Assembly: GCA_946699065.1 (NCBI GenBank)
Contig: CAMPDV010000360.1
Span: forward strand, 1-64,000
Reading direction: 5' to 3'
Length of the DNA: 64,000 nucleotides
Source of the DNA: Loxodes magnus
Taxonomy: Eukaryota; Ciliophora; Karyorelictea; Loxodida; Loxodidae
Notes under the pieces: model-generated
What the model was told of the DNA's origin: nothing
Database searches by the model: none
What the model saw: only the letters and a program-made list of their open reading frames with translations
In this document: one piece after another, positions 24,873-38,642 of the stretch
Layout of the letters: every line of letters begins with the position of its first letter
How positions within the stretch are numbered: position 1 is the stretch's first letter
Position numbers and translations under genes: made by a program

Positions 24873-27515
24873 AAATAAATCTACTAAAGCTAAAATTAAT
24901 AGAATAGCTTCTATAATTTATTACTTTTAAACTATTATTAAATTACAATACTTTAAAACCTTAAACTTTGCTAGATAAGAAAGGAAAATAACCTATTAAG
25001 GATATAATAGATTAGATATAAGCATTCATTTTTTATTTATTGCTAAATAAATTTAATTCGGAAAGATAATTGAAATCTCATTAGTACAAGAAATATTCCA
25101 TTATAAGTCTTGCCTTACGTTACTATATTAACTTTGAGTAAGTTTCATTAAAGCATAAAGTAAACATAGCTACAGACCTCAAGACAATCATATTAAGAAT
25201 CTCTCTTAGAGCATAAATTTATTTCCTCCTAGGTATGAATTTAATATTTTTAAGGATTTTAGGAGATTATTTAGTATACTAAGATTGAGAGAAGCACATA
25301 ATGATACTCCTACAGACTTTTTATTTTATACTTAAGCATTTTTTTAAATTTTCTTTGTAATTGAATATTCTTTTTAATAATCTAAGTTATAATGAAACTT
25401 AGAGCTATTGAAATCCCTAATACTTTTAACTAAATAATTTTAGAATGCTGTTACAAATGTTAAATGATATAGGAATTAAAAATAGAAATAGTATCCAGTT
25501 TATAAAAGGATATAATAATTAAAATTAATTTTAGAGATTATAATAAGTAATTGTATGATATAATAATAATACTTCCAGTTATTATTAGTAAACCATATAA
25601 TTATACTCAATCTATCATACTTTTCATTTATTTTCTATTACCATTCATCTTACATAAGTTTAACCAATATAATAGTAAGCCAGGCTTAAATTAAGGCATC
25701 AAGAATAACTTTTTTGGGACTAGATAATTAGTTCTAATAGAAAATTATCAAAACAATATATACTAAAGTCTATAAAATTAATTTAACACTTTATAAAGTA
25801 AGCTATTAACATTAGAGTTTAAAATATCTTAGGTAAAATAATAATATTAACAGAGAAATAATAGTATTCTCATATATTCACTTAATTATCCTAATAATAA
25901 ACCATGTAATATAATATTTTACTTAAAAAGCCATATAGTTAAAATAGATACCTTAAGTGGATTAAGATTTATCAAATAATAAATAATTATAATTTAACTT
26001 TAAGATATTCAAGCATAGTTATATCAACAATCAGCCCTTTAATTAAAATAATTTATTCACTTGATAAATCTTTCAGCTACTTAGCGAATTATTTTAGTTA
26101 TAATAATCCTTCTTAAATTTTTAAGGCTTTTTATCCTTATGATCTCTAAATAAGAAACTTCAGTGATAATTCATTTATCTCTTTATTTTTAAATTCTATA
26201 AACAATTTTTTCTTTCTAATTTGATATCAAGTTAAAACTTAATTATTGCCTTTAATTTTTAATTGTTTTTTCCGGATATTTCAAAGATTTTAAATAAAGC
26301 TTAATTGGTTTAAGTTTTTCGTTTTTCAATTATCTAGATAATTCTTTCAAAAGAATTCTAAATTTTACTTGTTTTTGAAGTAATTTATAAGCAATCTCCT
26401 TCTTTATGAGTTTTTATATTCTTATTATTTATATAAAAGTGAGAATCAATATATGATACTTTACTATGATAAGAGAATTATCTAAATGACATAAGATATT
26501 ATTAATTTATGAGCATTTAAAACATTTTTCTAACTTCGATACTATTATTAAGCTTCATATCTAAAACTTAGTAAGACTGTTTACTATGACTTATCAGTAA
26601 TTGTTAATTTTTCAAATTAAGCGTTTATTTTGATGTTAAAATATCTTTATAATTTTATTTCTTTAATCTTAAATAAAAGTATGCTACCACTTTATTAATT
26701 TATTTATCTTATTTAAATTTACCAAATGTTTATTCTTATGCTCATAATACCTATTTTCCCTATAGTAAATAATGATTTTATTAGTAAAAGATTAATATAT
26801 TATCTATTAATATTCTATTATCTAGAATATCTTTGCTATGTTTAAATTACTTACTCTAAATTTATAAATTTATTACTTTTTATAGTTTAAAATAGTATGT
26901 TTACTATAAATTATAATTATTTAAAATTATTATTTAAACAGATACTTTACTAAATGGAGAGAATATATAGTTTCATTAGTTAAATATTTATTAGTATAAA
27001 TATAGATAGTTTTGTTGCTTATAAGAATTAAATAAAAAAGTTAGTTTTTCATTAAGTTTATTCTGCACATTGTTAGAGTTAAAAAATAGATGTGGATTAA
27101 GATTTAAAGCATATAGCTTAAGTAAAAAATCTAAACTAATAAGTTTCATATATTTACTGACATTATTTAAAATTAAACATTATACAGAAACTAAAACTTT
27201 TATGAAGAAGCAAGATTAATAAATAGATTATAATCTTTATAAAAATGTCAAAATAATAGTAAAGCAAATAGCTTGTAAAATTAATTAACTATGATCAACA
27301 ATTGGACTATATAAAATCAAATTAAAAATTGGAATTTAAACAATCTAAAAAAGTAACTAAATTCTTATAAGCAATACAAAGAGATATAAGCACTCTTCAA
27401 AGAATATTAAAAGAGAATTAATTTTAATTTCTATTTAAATATAAATTTATTAAATTAATAAAAAGAACTACGAAAATAAAATAATTCAACCTTAATTGTA
27501 AAATGACAATTCCCG

Positions 27516-27569
27516 AGAGACTTAAGTTTTAATCTTAAAGAGAAAAATATTTTCTTTAAGGAAGTCTCT
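27516..27569. repeat. Imperfect hairpin, unit B
   Basis: This is the counterpart of 6667-6720 with both arms intact. Confidence 0.45.
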
Positions 27570-30500
27570 TTTGCGAAATTTTCTTTAGATAGTTTATTTC
27601 TCGATAATTTAGATTTGTTCCTTTGCTTATTTTACAATAAAATTTTAGTGCAAACAAAAGCCAAATTTTTTGTGTTTAAAGTTTAAGTTTAGAAATCAAT
27701 TTTCCTTAAGTCTTGAAATTATCTGCAAATGACACAGATTCACTTCAAGATTTTTGGTAAAAGTTTCTCAAGTTTTCCATTAGTTTTTTATCATATAAAC
27801 AAAATCGTAATTAGCAAAGTTATTAAGTATTTTCTTATAATTCATAAAATTAAAGTGATTCCTAATTAGAATTAATATCTTGAAGAGAACGCATCCAAAA
27901 AACTGCAAGTGGAATTTAAATTTTATAATATGAATTTTACATAGAAATTTGTATTTGTGTTAAATGCCTTGTAATATATCCTTGTTGAATTATTAAGAGA
28001 CACGTTAAAAGCATAACGATTAATAGTTACGCTTTTCAAGTTTCCTAATCTAAAAATTATATATTTTTTAAATTATACATTTTTATTTTTCCATCTGGAT
28101 TAATATATAAATTATTAATAAATTGAAGTTTCTTAAGAATTTTAAATGTTTAAATTTTATTTTTATTTTGACTAATTCTACTAAATTTTAGCTTTAATTA
28201 TTTTTATTACTGTAAATTAGATAAATTATTATCATTATAAAGTGAAGTTTTTTTTTAAATAATTCAATTATTTAAGTAAAATCATTTTAATATAAAGAAA
28301 TGCTTACTTTTTTAACTAAAATACTAAGATTTTTGGCATTAAAAATATTATATTTAATGAAATTCTTTAATTTTAAAGATTTTTTTATTCTATAAATTTT
28401 TTAATTTTTAATTAAATTTTTACCATTTTTCTTATTTATATGCAACCTATTAAGAAATAATTAAACTTTTTAAGGTTTTCGAAAATAACTTATTTTACTT
28501 TCTTTAACTATTATTATGTATAGATATCCTAAATCTGCTTAAGTATTTTTATAATATAATAATCATAACTCGTATATCAGATCTTTAATCATAAAATTAA
28601 AAATTAATTTAATAGTTTATTTTTTAATCACCTTTTACTTATTATCTTACTAAAATTACAAATTATTTAATATATTAGGATTATAGCTAAAGACTTATTT
28701 TGCATTTTTATAATTAGATGTTGTTAGTAATGTTTTTTAATAAACTACGGATAATTGGAAAAAATTTTTAGAATGAATGAAAAAATATTTAGAAGTAATA
28801 GTAATTTAGAATTTTTAGGCTATTGATGCTTAAATTTTTAGATTTAATACAGATTTGTATATTATTTAAAAAACTAAATGCTAATTAAAAAAACAATTAA
28901 AAATGTTTTTAATTTAAAGAAATCGAGGAAAAACTTTGAAGCTTACAGCAAATAAAATAAAATAATTTGATGACTTCAATATTTTAAAGTTCAAATCTTA
29001 AAAACAACTTAAAATTCAAATTTTATATTATTCATACATAAAAATTAGTTTACAAAAGAAAATAAAATTATTTTCTTTATTTTAAACAATAAAATTATTT
29101 ATTTCCCAAATAAGAAAAAAGTTTAAATTACGAAAATTATAAATTTAAAATATAATAATTTTTACTATTTTTCATCGTAATTCTAATATTTATTGGAATT
29201 TAAAATGCTTTAAGTATATTTTAAGAAACGTTGGATACTGTAAGAAAGATACAAGAAAAGTAACTAGTTTATGTTTTAATATGTTAATATCTATAAAGGA
29301 TAAGTTTTATTAAAAATAAAAATAGTATCCCAAAGAAATTAATATTTCTTTACATTTTACCACATATTATAAGAATTTAATTTTTTAGCCTATAATTTTC
29401 TTAGTTTATAACATATTAAAAAATCATATCAAGATAGTTTATAATCATAAGTCTGAAAATTATAAATTAATTGTAAATTATTTTCAAATTAATAATAATG
29501 AAAGCATAATGCAAAAATAAACTAAAAAATCTAATTAATAATGTAAAATAAAATATTATTTTTATTATTAAATTAAAGATTTATAATTAAAAATGTGTAA
29601 TTAAAAAGAAAATCATTATATAAGAACATATTTCATTAATTTTCTTAAATAAAGCATCTTATAAAAAAATGTAATTTAAATAAATAAAATGAAAAAGATT
29701 GTACTTTTATAATTTACGATTAAAAAAATTTCTCTAATTAGAATTAGAAAATATAAAATTACGAACAATTTTTAACTATATATGACTAAGTGCAAAATTA
29801 TTGTAAAAATAAAAATAAAATATTGTTCTTTTATAATTATTAAATATCTCTTACATTTTTTAAATTTATTAAAATAAAATTATTTTAATATAAAGAATTG
29901 CTTATTTTTTATCTAGATATTAAGATTTTTGTCAATAAAATTATTATATTTAATGAAATTCTGTAATTTTTCAGATTTTTTTTGTTTTTATTCAATGAAT
30001 TTTTAAATCCTTAATTCTTTAGATATTTTGTCAAGCTTCTCGAATTTTCTATCATATACTGTTTTTAACAAAAGAATTATTTTTTAAAAATCTTCCAAGA
30101 AATTTAGTTTACTTCCTTTAATCTTTAATTGTAAAAGAATCACAGATTTAATCAGGTTTTTTTAATAGCTCTTTATTCAAATTTTTAATAGTAAAGTACT
30201 TCTCTTTAGGATATTGTTGTTTGTACTAACTGATCTCTGGAAGTCCAAAATCCAGAGCTTTATAGCATATTATATTTTCATAAATTCATAATTTTTTTTA
30301 ATCAAGCCTTATTTTTATTGTTTTATTATAAATTTACAAAATTAAAACAGAATTATTTTCTTAATTTTTTAAAAGTAAAATTTATAATAAAAATTAGTAT
30401 ATTATTTTTAATTTTTTAAATAATTTTATAGTACCAAAATTTTATATCCATACTCAAATAATTAATAGTTAAAAAATCAAAGTAAAAATAATTTAAAGTT

Positions 30501-30769
30501 TATGCTTTTTATTTATTATGAAAAATTTGACTGTTGCTAAGCTAAAATTATTTTAGATTGCATTATATCTTTTAAGGTATTAATTTAAATTTCAATGAAT
30601 TTGTTTTTTAAATTCATATTCTCAAACTTACTTCATATTCGACATTTTCTTGATGCTTTTATTCGCCACTATTTTCTCAAAACTACAAATTACTATTTGA
30701 ATGGAAGATATCTATTGTAATTCTCTCTAAATTCACTCCTATTTATATTTAAATTATATACTTACCTTC

Positions 30770-32681
30770 TTTTATACTTAACCATCTTTAAGATCTTGTA
30801 ATAATTTTGAATATTTCACTTTCTTATCTATTTCTCTTATCCACCTGATATTACTCCTTTTAGTCTCCAGTCAGCACTAATTCGTAAATTTCTCCCTTAT
30901 GTCCTCGTAAAATTATTAACTTCTCATCTTTTTATAAATTCCATATTTTTACAATGTGTCATATTATCAAGATATTATAAACTTATTGTCAGTTGTTATT
31001 AGTAATATTCTCACTAAATTTGTATGGCCTTCTAAAGTTCGTATGCTTTTTTTGTTGGAAAGTTTCATATTTTGATTGTTTTGTCATAACCTCCAAATAT
31101 TATGAGTTTTTTCATGATTAAATTCTATTGTTCTTATCGAATCTTGATATCCTTAGAGAGTTCGAATACATTAACCAGTTGAAAAATTTCATATTTTTTA
31201 GTTTAATCAGAACTTTCCGAAACGATTCATTTGTTACCATTATTGATCTAGCATAATTCGTGTGTCCCATCAAAGTACTTTTTAAGGTCACATTCAAAAA
31301 TTCCCATACTTATATTGTACTAGCATAACTTCCCGAAACTATTTATTTTTAGTCTCTCTTTGCAGCTATCGATAAAACTTCACTCGCTCGTTCGGTCAAA
31401 GTACTCTTATAAAAATCACTCAGAAAATCCCAAATCTTTATAGTCAAATCGTTACTTCCTGATATGATTATTTCTAGTCACTCGTGACCGCTATCGAATA
31501 AATTCAATCCATATGTTTCAGCAAAGTATTAAGAAATTAGAGCAATTCGTATTACATCTTAGTTTAATTTACTCCATTTAAATTGCAGTTGGTTAGCTTC
31601 GCATTCTTCATATTTCTTAGATTGACCACTTATAAATTTGAGTCACTCAAATTAGCACCTTAGATTCTTATTCCCTCAAAATTTTTTTGTATAAAGATAT
31701 AGTTCAAACATTTTAAAATTGCTATCGCATTTGCAGAAGCTTATTCTATTTTAATATTTGCCTTAGATAATTCTATGATATCATTCAATTTTTTTTATCA
31801 AACCTTAACTTGATAACTGTTTTAATTTAATCAAAATATCTTAATTATTACATATGTTAGAAAAATTTAAAGGTTTTTCTTACAAATTAGCATTTTTCAA
31901 AACTTTATTTTAAAATTTTTCTAATAATTTAGCAACATTCTCTACTGTTAATAGTGTAAAATAATATTTAATTTATTATTTAAAATATTCATTTATTATA
32001 TCTGTAATATTATAATTTTATTGGATTTTAATTCTGCACTTTTCCTCAATAAAATTCATAACGATAAAATAATTTTAATTAACTGATCTGAAATTTAATT
32101 AACATTTACTTCTTCATTTTTAACTTAGTTATATTTCTAAATCATTAACTTTATCTGTTTGTATTGATATTTAATTATATCTAATAATGCTACTATTTTT
32201 TCTTATTACTATCTAGTTTATGATGGTAAATGTAATGCTTTTTCTAAATTTTAAATTATTTCTTCGATTTTTCTTATATTATTTTATAATTCCCTCTAAT
32301 ATTATTTAAGGTTTGAAGTACATACTTAATTGATGATATTGGAAAAGAGTTTTTAGATCATCAATATAACTTTAATGAAGTTATTTACTATATCTTTTAT
32401 TATTTTAATATTTGCAAATAATTCTATAAATTTTCATTTAGTTTTGCTTTTTATTGAAACTCATTAGTTTCTTCTCAAATTTTCAGTTGAAATTTAGTCT
32501 TTTAACTCAGATATTTAGCCTTTAAATATTTACTAATGTGTTTTACAAAATATTTATTGAGCGACATAAGGCCAATTTTAATGCACTTTGAACACATTAA
32601 GCAACTATATTGAAGTATCTTAGGAATTCTTTTCTAAGAACCAAATTATTTTTTAGGACTTTTATAATTTTACTAATCCAT
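30770..32681 (-). pseudogene. WD40-repeat pseudogene, copy B
   Basis: This is nearly base-identical to copy A over the WD40 part (30770-31980), with the same frame breaks in the blades. In the N-terminal part B has further changes, including one base lost from a T run near 32480 and several substitutions between 32150 and 32340, which add another frame break. The start ATG is at 32681. Near-identity of two dead genes cannot be due to protein-level selection and points to recent duplication or gene conversion. Confidence 0.75.
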
Positions 32682-33285
32682 TTATTAAACTAAAACAAGC
32701 TTATAGATTTTAATTAATTATATTATAAATTAAAATTAAAGAGAATTTGTTTAAATGAAAACAAAGTAAAATTAATAAAATAATAAATTTGTTAAAATAG
32801 ATATTATTTAATGCTTATAGCTAAGCAGTTTATTAAGCTCTTATTTATATTTTATTTATTTATTTTTTACATTTAAATATTTTAATTTTAGTCTTATCTT
32901 AAAAATTAATTCAAATTTTATATTTTTTAATGTTTATATTTTGGTAATATTTCTACTTAATAATAGCAATATCGAGATATAGTGATAATACCTTGGTAAA
33001 TACTTAAACCAATTGAAAATAATTTCCTTTACTAAATACTTCGCTAGTCTTCCTCAGTTTTGTACTATATCATGACAATTCTACTTATTTTCTTTTCACC
33101 TATTTTGATTTAGATATTTAACTGAAATGGGGACTATTTTGAATATTTATTAATACTGACTTATAAAGATTTCTACAAACATAGCAAGCAAATATTTTCA
33201 ATTAAGTATTTTAAATCTTTAAATATTATCCTTAGGAGTAATAAGCAGTTTACAATTAATTAATTATAAACTTTAAAATTTCTCT

Positions 33286-33558
33286 TTCGAGGGACTGGAA
33301 ACTCCTTTTCAGCTAGACGACCCAGGGTACTCTCTCAATGCATATAGAGAGGATATTCTGTTGCTTAATTCAATAGCTTCAGTCAGGGGGTTCCATAACT
33401 AGGAGCCGACAGTCTTCAAGTTGCTAGGAAGAGTGGATAATCGGAAAGATTTTGTTTTCCTGCTGAGAATGACTCTAGCCATGGACCTTCTCAGTGGATA
33501 GGAACTTGACCTTATCCAAAATGCTAAAAGGTTTTATGAGAATCAACTTCAGCTCCCA
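33286..33558 (+). CDS. Short G+C-richer plus-strand frame, copy B (ends uncertain)
   Basis: This is the B-unit counterpart of 12469-12741 and has the same length. Differences from A are mostly silent in this frame. The amino-acid changes are Ser to Pro, His to Tyr, Ile to Val, and a short stretch changed by a compensated one-base shift (ISISQV in A, IASVRG in B). That pattern fits purifying selection on a protein. Function unknown; boundaries not determined. Confidence 0.5.
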
Positions 33559-33755
33559 TCATCTTTTTAATTATCTAATTTTTAAATAATTCGTACATAA
33601 TTTTAATATAACTATACATATAATAAAAAGTTTTAAAATTACATAGTAAACTCTTAATTTTACTATTATTTAATAATGATAATGAAATTAAAATGTTTAA
33701 AAGTGCCAATCTGGGCACTGTTTAAAATAAGTTGTTTTATCAGCAATATTACTCA

Positions 33756-34552
33756 TCATTCTTGACTTTCTAATGAAATTATCTTCACTAAGGTCTTCTC
33801 AATTTCTTTGATTTCTTATTCTTATTATTTCAAAAGGTACTTCACATCATTTTCTTCTGTAAATATCTCTATGCTAGTTGCAATAGAGCCTCTAGTATTT
33901 TTCTTATTCTTTTCGCCAAAATTTTTTCTTGAAATTCTAAAATTTTTAGCAATTCTTGTACAAATGTCACTTACTATTACAGTAGTAGCATTTCTTCCTT
34001 ACTTATCTGATTGGTTTTCGATTTATAACCTCTTTTTATTCTAATTCCATCTAATTTGTCTAATTAGCTATGTTGTGCTAATATTCTTTTGCTTAATAAA
34101 CTCCAACTCTTGTTTTTATACGATATTTCCAAGCCTTGCTGTTTCTTATCTATGTTCAGTTTAAATGTTCGAATATGCTTGGAGTTCCCTTTCTTGATTA
34201 ATAATTCTAATCTCTAAGTTATCTTATCCAAGCGATAATAAATTTCTTAGTTCTTAATTTTCCTACTTAAGCCCTTTAATCTCTTCCTAGAGATTGGATA
34301 TTTCAAATACTAACTAATAAACATTGATTTCCTTTTTAATTATCTTTGATGGAAGTTCTTTTCCTGTTATTATATTAGATTCCTTTCTTTTCATTACTTT
34401 AGGAGGTGTTTATTATAGTTATTAGGTTTTTATTAGTTTTGTAAGTGGGGAGAAGAAGACTCTTGCTAATTTTTTTATGGCTGCTTTTTCTCCAGAGCTT
34501 TTTTCTCTTCTTTGCTGAAGAAAAAGCCGGGAACAAGATTTTAAGAATCCAT
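33756..34552 (-). CDS. Coiled-coil protein, copy B (one frame change)
   Basis: This is the B-unit copy of the gene at 12939-13735. It starts at ATG 34552 and ends at the same tandem TGATGA. It is almost identical to A: 33912-34552 has no difference. The few substitutions to the left change amino acids (for example Val/Glu, Ile/Thr, Met/Ile), so there is no sign of selection since the copies separated or last converted. The same frame change near the middle is present. The ORF at 33808-34044 on the plus strand is its antisense shadow. Confidence 0.6.
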
Positions 34553-35275
34553 TTTTTTTAATTACTATTATTTAATAATAAATAAAAAAGATATTAAGTT
34601 TGAAGATAAATTAAACTTCTCAATAAATCTGTTAAAGCAATGCCATATTTCTTATTTCTAGATTAATTTACCAAATAATAAATCTATTTGTAGTTTAATT
34701 TGAGCATCAATTTTTGCATCTATGGCTTTTGGATTACAATATTTTGATATTAACTGTAATATTTTTGCTCTCAAATTCTTGCACATCTTCAATTGATCTC
34801 TTATAAAATTAATTTTTTTGTCTTATAAATTTGTTTGTTAGAATTTTTTTAATTATAATTCCTCTTATTTCTGTTTATCTTATAAAAGGATTGATTTTAA
34901 GAGTTAATTTTTTATCTTTAAATAATCTAACAATTTTTCAGACATTATGAAAACATTAATTACAATCTTTAATCATAAATAAAATAGATCAATGAACAAA
35001 AAATAATAACTATTTTTAATTAGAAAATGAATATTAAAACATTTTAATTTAATTTCTTGATAAGATCTTTTAAATTTAAATTAGTTGCTTTTTTTTATTT
35101 ATTTTAAATAAAGCACTTTAAATATTATTATATTTATGAATATTTAGTATTTTAAATTAAAAATTACTATATTGTATATTAAACCAAACATTTATTAAAG
35201 GAATGCTTAAATTATCAATTATAATTTAGTTGTCTAATCATTTAGAATCAAACTAGCTCATTATTAAGGTTCTTT

Positions 35276-35880
35276 ATGAAATTGTGTACTATTACCATTA
35301 TCGGCTTAGTAGAAACTTTGCTTTTTATTATGCTATATATGTTTCTTTTTATATTGTACGAAATATTTCCCATTTTTTATAGATATAATTATAATAGTTA
35401 TTAACTTACACTTTGTATATTATTTTAATTATACAAAAGATTAAAGCTTTTAACCTTTTTTGATATAATCAAAACTATATTGATTTCTTAATTATTTACA
35501 CTTTCATTTTGCTAATTCTTATTATTTAATATTAGAATATAATTTTATTCTTATTTTAGATGGAATATAAGATAATTTACAAGAAAGTGAAGATTTTTAT
35601 AATTTTCCATATATTCAAATTATTTATATAGTTTACTAGCAAATGTTTTTATATGATAAATAATCAATCTATTTTTTTAAAAAGCTTTCAGCTTTAATAA
35701 AATAGCTTCATTAGAAATTCAAATTTTAAGATTAATAAATAAAATCAATTTTCTATATACATAGTAGATATATTCAAGTTGCTTAAAATCAGAAAGTTTA
35801 TCTTTAAAGCTTTTCTTTTAATATTACAGAATGAGAAAAATTTTAAAGAGAAAAAATACTTAATATAGCAATTTTTCTTA
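35276..35880 (+). CDS. Possible membrane protein, copy B
   Basis: This is the B-unit copy of the frame at 14459, also beginning MKLCTITIIGLVETLLFI, with one Val/Leu difference early. It shares with A the path through TGA at 35654 and rejoins the common frame at KAFSFNKIASLEIQ. Beyond the poly-A run near 35880 it follows the same frame as copy C. End not defined. Confidence 0.33.
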
Positions 35881-37558
35881 AAAAACTTGTTTTCCTCTTC
35901 TAAATTAACATCTTTTCGCAAACTAAAAACAGATAGTTAGTCGTAGTAAGATCTTTTCAAAACTCTTTTACTAATCTTAAATTTTTAATATTTTTATAAT
36001 TATTATAATAAAGCAGAATATTTTTAAACTTGATTAATAAATTTTTGTTTCTATATTTTATATAGTTAGGTTAGATACATTATTTAGATCCTTGTTTAAT
36101 TCCTTTTTTTAGATTCTTTGTAAATTGGCATAAAATTTATTATTACAGATGTATTATACCTCATTTTTTCTACTTGATTGATCATATTTTTATAAAGAGA
36201 TTTTTTAGCTCTCTTTAGATTAGTTATTTTTAAAATTCGTAATATCTATTAAAAAGGTAGTTTTAAGCCCTCTTATAGAAAAAATTTTTAACTAATTTAT
36301 TTCTTCCTAAAATTGTAATTTATTTTTTTATATTTACTTCTTAAAAGTTATTTAAAAAACTTTTCAAATCTTTTAAAATTCTATCCCTTTAAGAAAAGGA
36401 TTTATCCATCCGAAAATCTTTTGTAGCGAAAAAAGGATAATTTTTTCACGATTTCATGGTTATTTTATTATATCTCCTTTTTTCTTGAGATCCTTTTCAT
36501 TTAAGTAAATTATTATAATATTAAAAATTTTTAAAACAAATTTTTTCATTTACTAGAAAAGATGTTCAAAATTAAAAAATGTTCTTTCTTCAAAACATAA
36601 ACAATAAATTATTTTATAATTTCAAAAATAATTTACCTTATCAAAAATATACTTTTAAATAAAAAAGAAAAAAAGTTTTGATGAAAATTTTACAATAAAT
36701 TTTCTTAAAAACTAAATTTTTATTTAATTTTTACAAAAAACCATTTCAACAACAAAAAATTTCCAAATTCTATTTTAATATAAAATTTTTTTAATTCCTA
36801 TTTTTTCTCAAAAATCTTTTATATTTGGAATTTTTTCTTGAAATTTTATTCCTATTTAGAATTTTTTATCCCGAAATAATTAAATTTATTCCGTGCCGAT
36901 AATCTTTGGTAGTGTAAAACGCTGAGAAAAAAACAAATTTTTTATTTTCATGAAATTTAAGCTCTAAAATTGAAAGATAATGATAAATAAAAAACTTAAT
37001 ATCAAAAAATTTTATAATCCAATCGGAAACGAAACATATTAAACTTAAATATTAAAATTTTATAATATCAATAAATAATTAATAATAAATAATAATAATC
37101 AATCATAAAAAATAAATAAAATACTTAATTAAATTTTTTAATTAAAAATAAAGATTATAAACTTACTTTGCCATAATAAATAATATTTTAACCACTTCAC
37201 AAAAAAAATGATAATTTATACTCAACTTGAAATTTTTACTAAATCTAAAAATAAATCCATAAAATTTTATAGCATAAATTTAAACTTAAACTTATTTCAT
37301 TCTTTCATTTAACAAAATTATATTTTAAATATTTTTAAACATTACCACTTTAAATCAACATACCTCACTAATTTCTATAACCTATCACTCAACCTTTTTT
37401 TAAACCAATAATATTTAAGAATATAACAAATTTTTAATTAATAATTAAAAAACTTCATATAACTAAAAACATTATTAACATTAAACATTCATTTAAATAC
37501 ATTACCAATATCTTATATCTTTAATCGTAAAATTTAATTAAGTCAAATCATAAGTTAC

Positions 37559-38642
37559 TCAACTCGAAACTCTCCACTTTCTTATCGTCTTGTCCCATGA
37601 TACCGATACCAACCATCTATTATCAACACTCAATGCTATAGAAGATATTGATCCTGCATGCCCTTATAAAGTCTATATACACTCACCTTTATCAAAATTC
37701 CAGATCTTGATTGTTTTATCATTTGAACCAGAAAAGATAACACTTGAATCAACACTTAACTGAATACTACGTACAACACCTGTATGACCTTAAAGAGTAC
37801 GAATAAACTAACCAGAAGAGAAGTCCCATATCTTAATAGTCCTGTCAACAGAACCCGATATTATATACCTATTATCCTTAGACACTTTTATCGATGAAAC
37901 TTCGCTTGAATGCCCAGTAAGAGTTCGTACAAGCTGACCAGTCTAGAAATCCCAAATCTTTATAGTTTTATCCCAAGATCCCGATATAATATATCTAGAG
38001 TCATAGGAGATTACTACCGATATAACATATGAAGTATGTCCCGACAAAGTTCTTTGGAGATCACCATTGAGGAAATTTCAGATCTTTATGGTTGCATCGT
38101 AAGATCCTGATACTATATAGCTAGAGTCTGGGGAAATTACTACCGATCTAACTGAGGAAGTATGCCCCGTTAAAGTTCTTATGAGAGAACCAGTCTATGA
38201 ATTTCAGATCTTGATCGTGTTATCAGCAGATCCCGATACGATATAGCTAGAGTCCTAGGAGATTACTACCGAGTTAACTGAGGAAGTATGTCCTGTTATA
38301 GTTCTTATGAGAGCACCTGTCTGGAAATTCCAGATCTTTATAGAATTTTCAGGAGTTCCTAAACCTGATACAATTCAATTCAGGTCACTTGATATGGCTG
38401 CCGATAAAACATCTGAAGTGCTATTAATGACTTAGTCTAAAAAATATTAAAGAAATACCTTTACTTTGGTCATAACTGATCTTATTTATTAACTTTTAGT
38501 AGCATAAGTTAGGCAGAATTTCATACTTAAAATGAAGTAGAGATATTTTCCCTAGTATGTGGCTTCTCGCTCTTAAGAGTTTTCTTAAAAAAATACTTTT
38601 AGTAAATTGCTTTTCTTTTTTCTCCGTTTGTTTTTTCTCCAT
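37559..38642 (-). CDS. WD40-repeat protein, unit B (intact, one intron)
   Basis: It starts at ATG 38642, ends at TGA 37559-37561, and encodes 353 residues after removal of the 22-nt intron. It has the same N-terminal region and seven blades as copy A. The first blade is atypical: one codon is missing and the GH dipeptide is replaced ([10 protein letters not shown] instead of VLTGHSSPALS). In the sixth blade the closing Trp is TGG (37700-37702), where A and C have TGA, direct evidence that TGA means Trp. Many differences from A and C are amino-acid replacements in the blade loops, suggesting diversified binding surfaces or relaxed constraint; the frame is nonetheless fully open. Confidence 0.92.
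38437..38458 (-). other. 22-nt intron in WD40 gene, unit B
   Basis: Same position and ends (GTATTTC...TTTTTTAG) as in unit A, with one internal substitution. Confidence 0.85.

Larger units (their letters stand above)
22297..30769. other. AT-rich stretch of unit B, no gene recognised
   Basis: Counterpart of 1443-9949. The inverted repeats at 24836 and 27516 are kept. Several small indels relative to A are spread over 22800-28900, while from about 29070 onward the two copies become almost identical. No motif-supported gene. Confidence 0.5.
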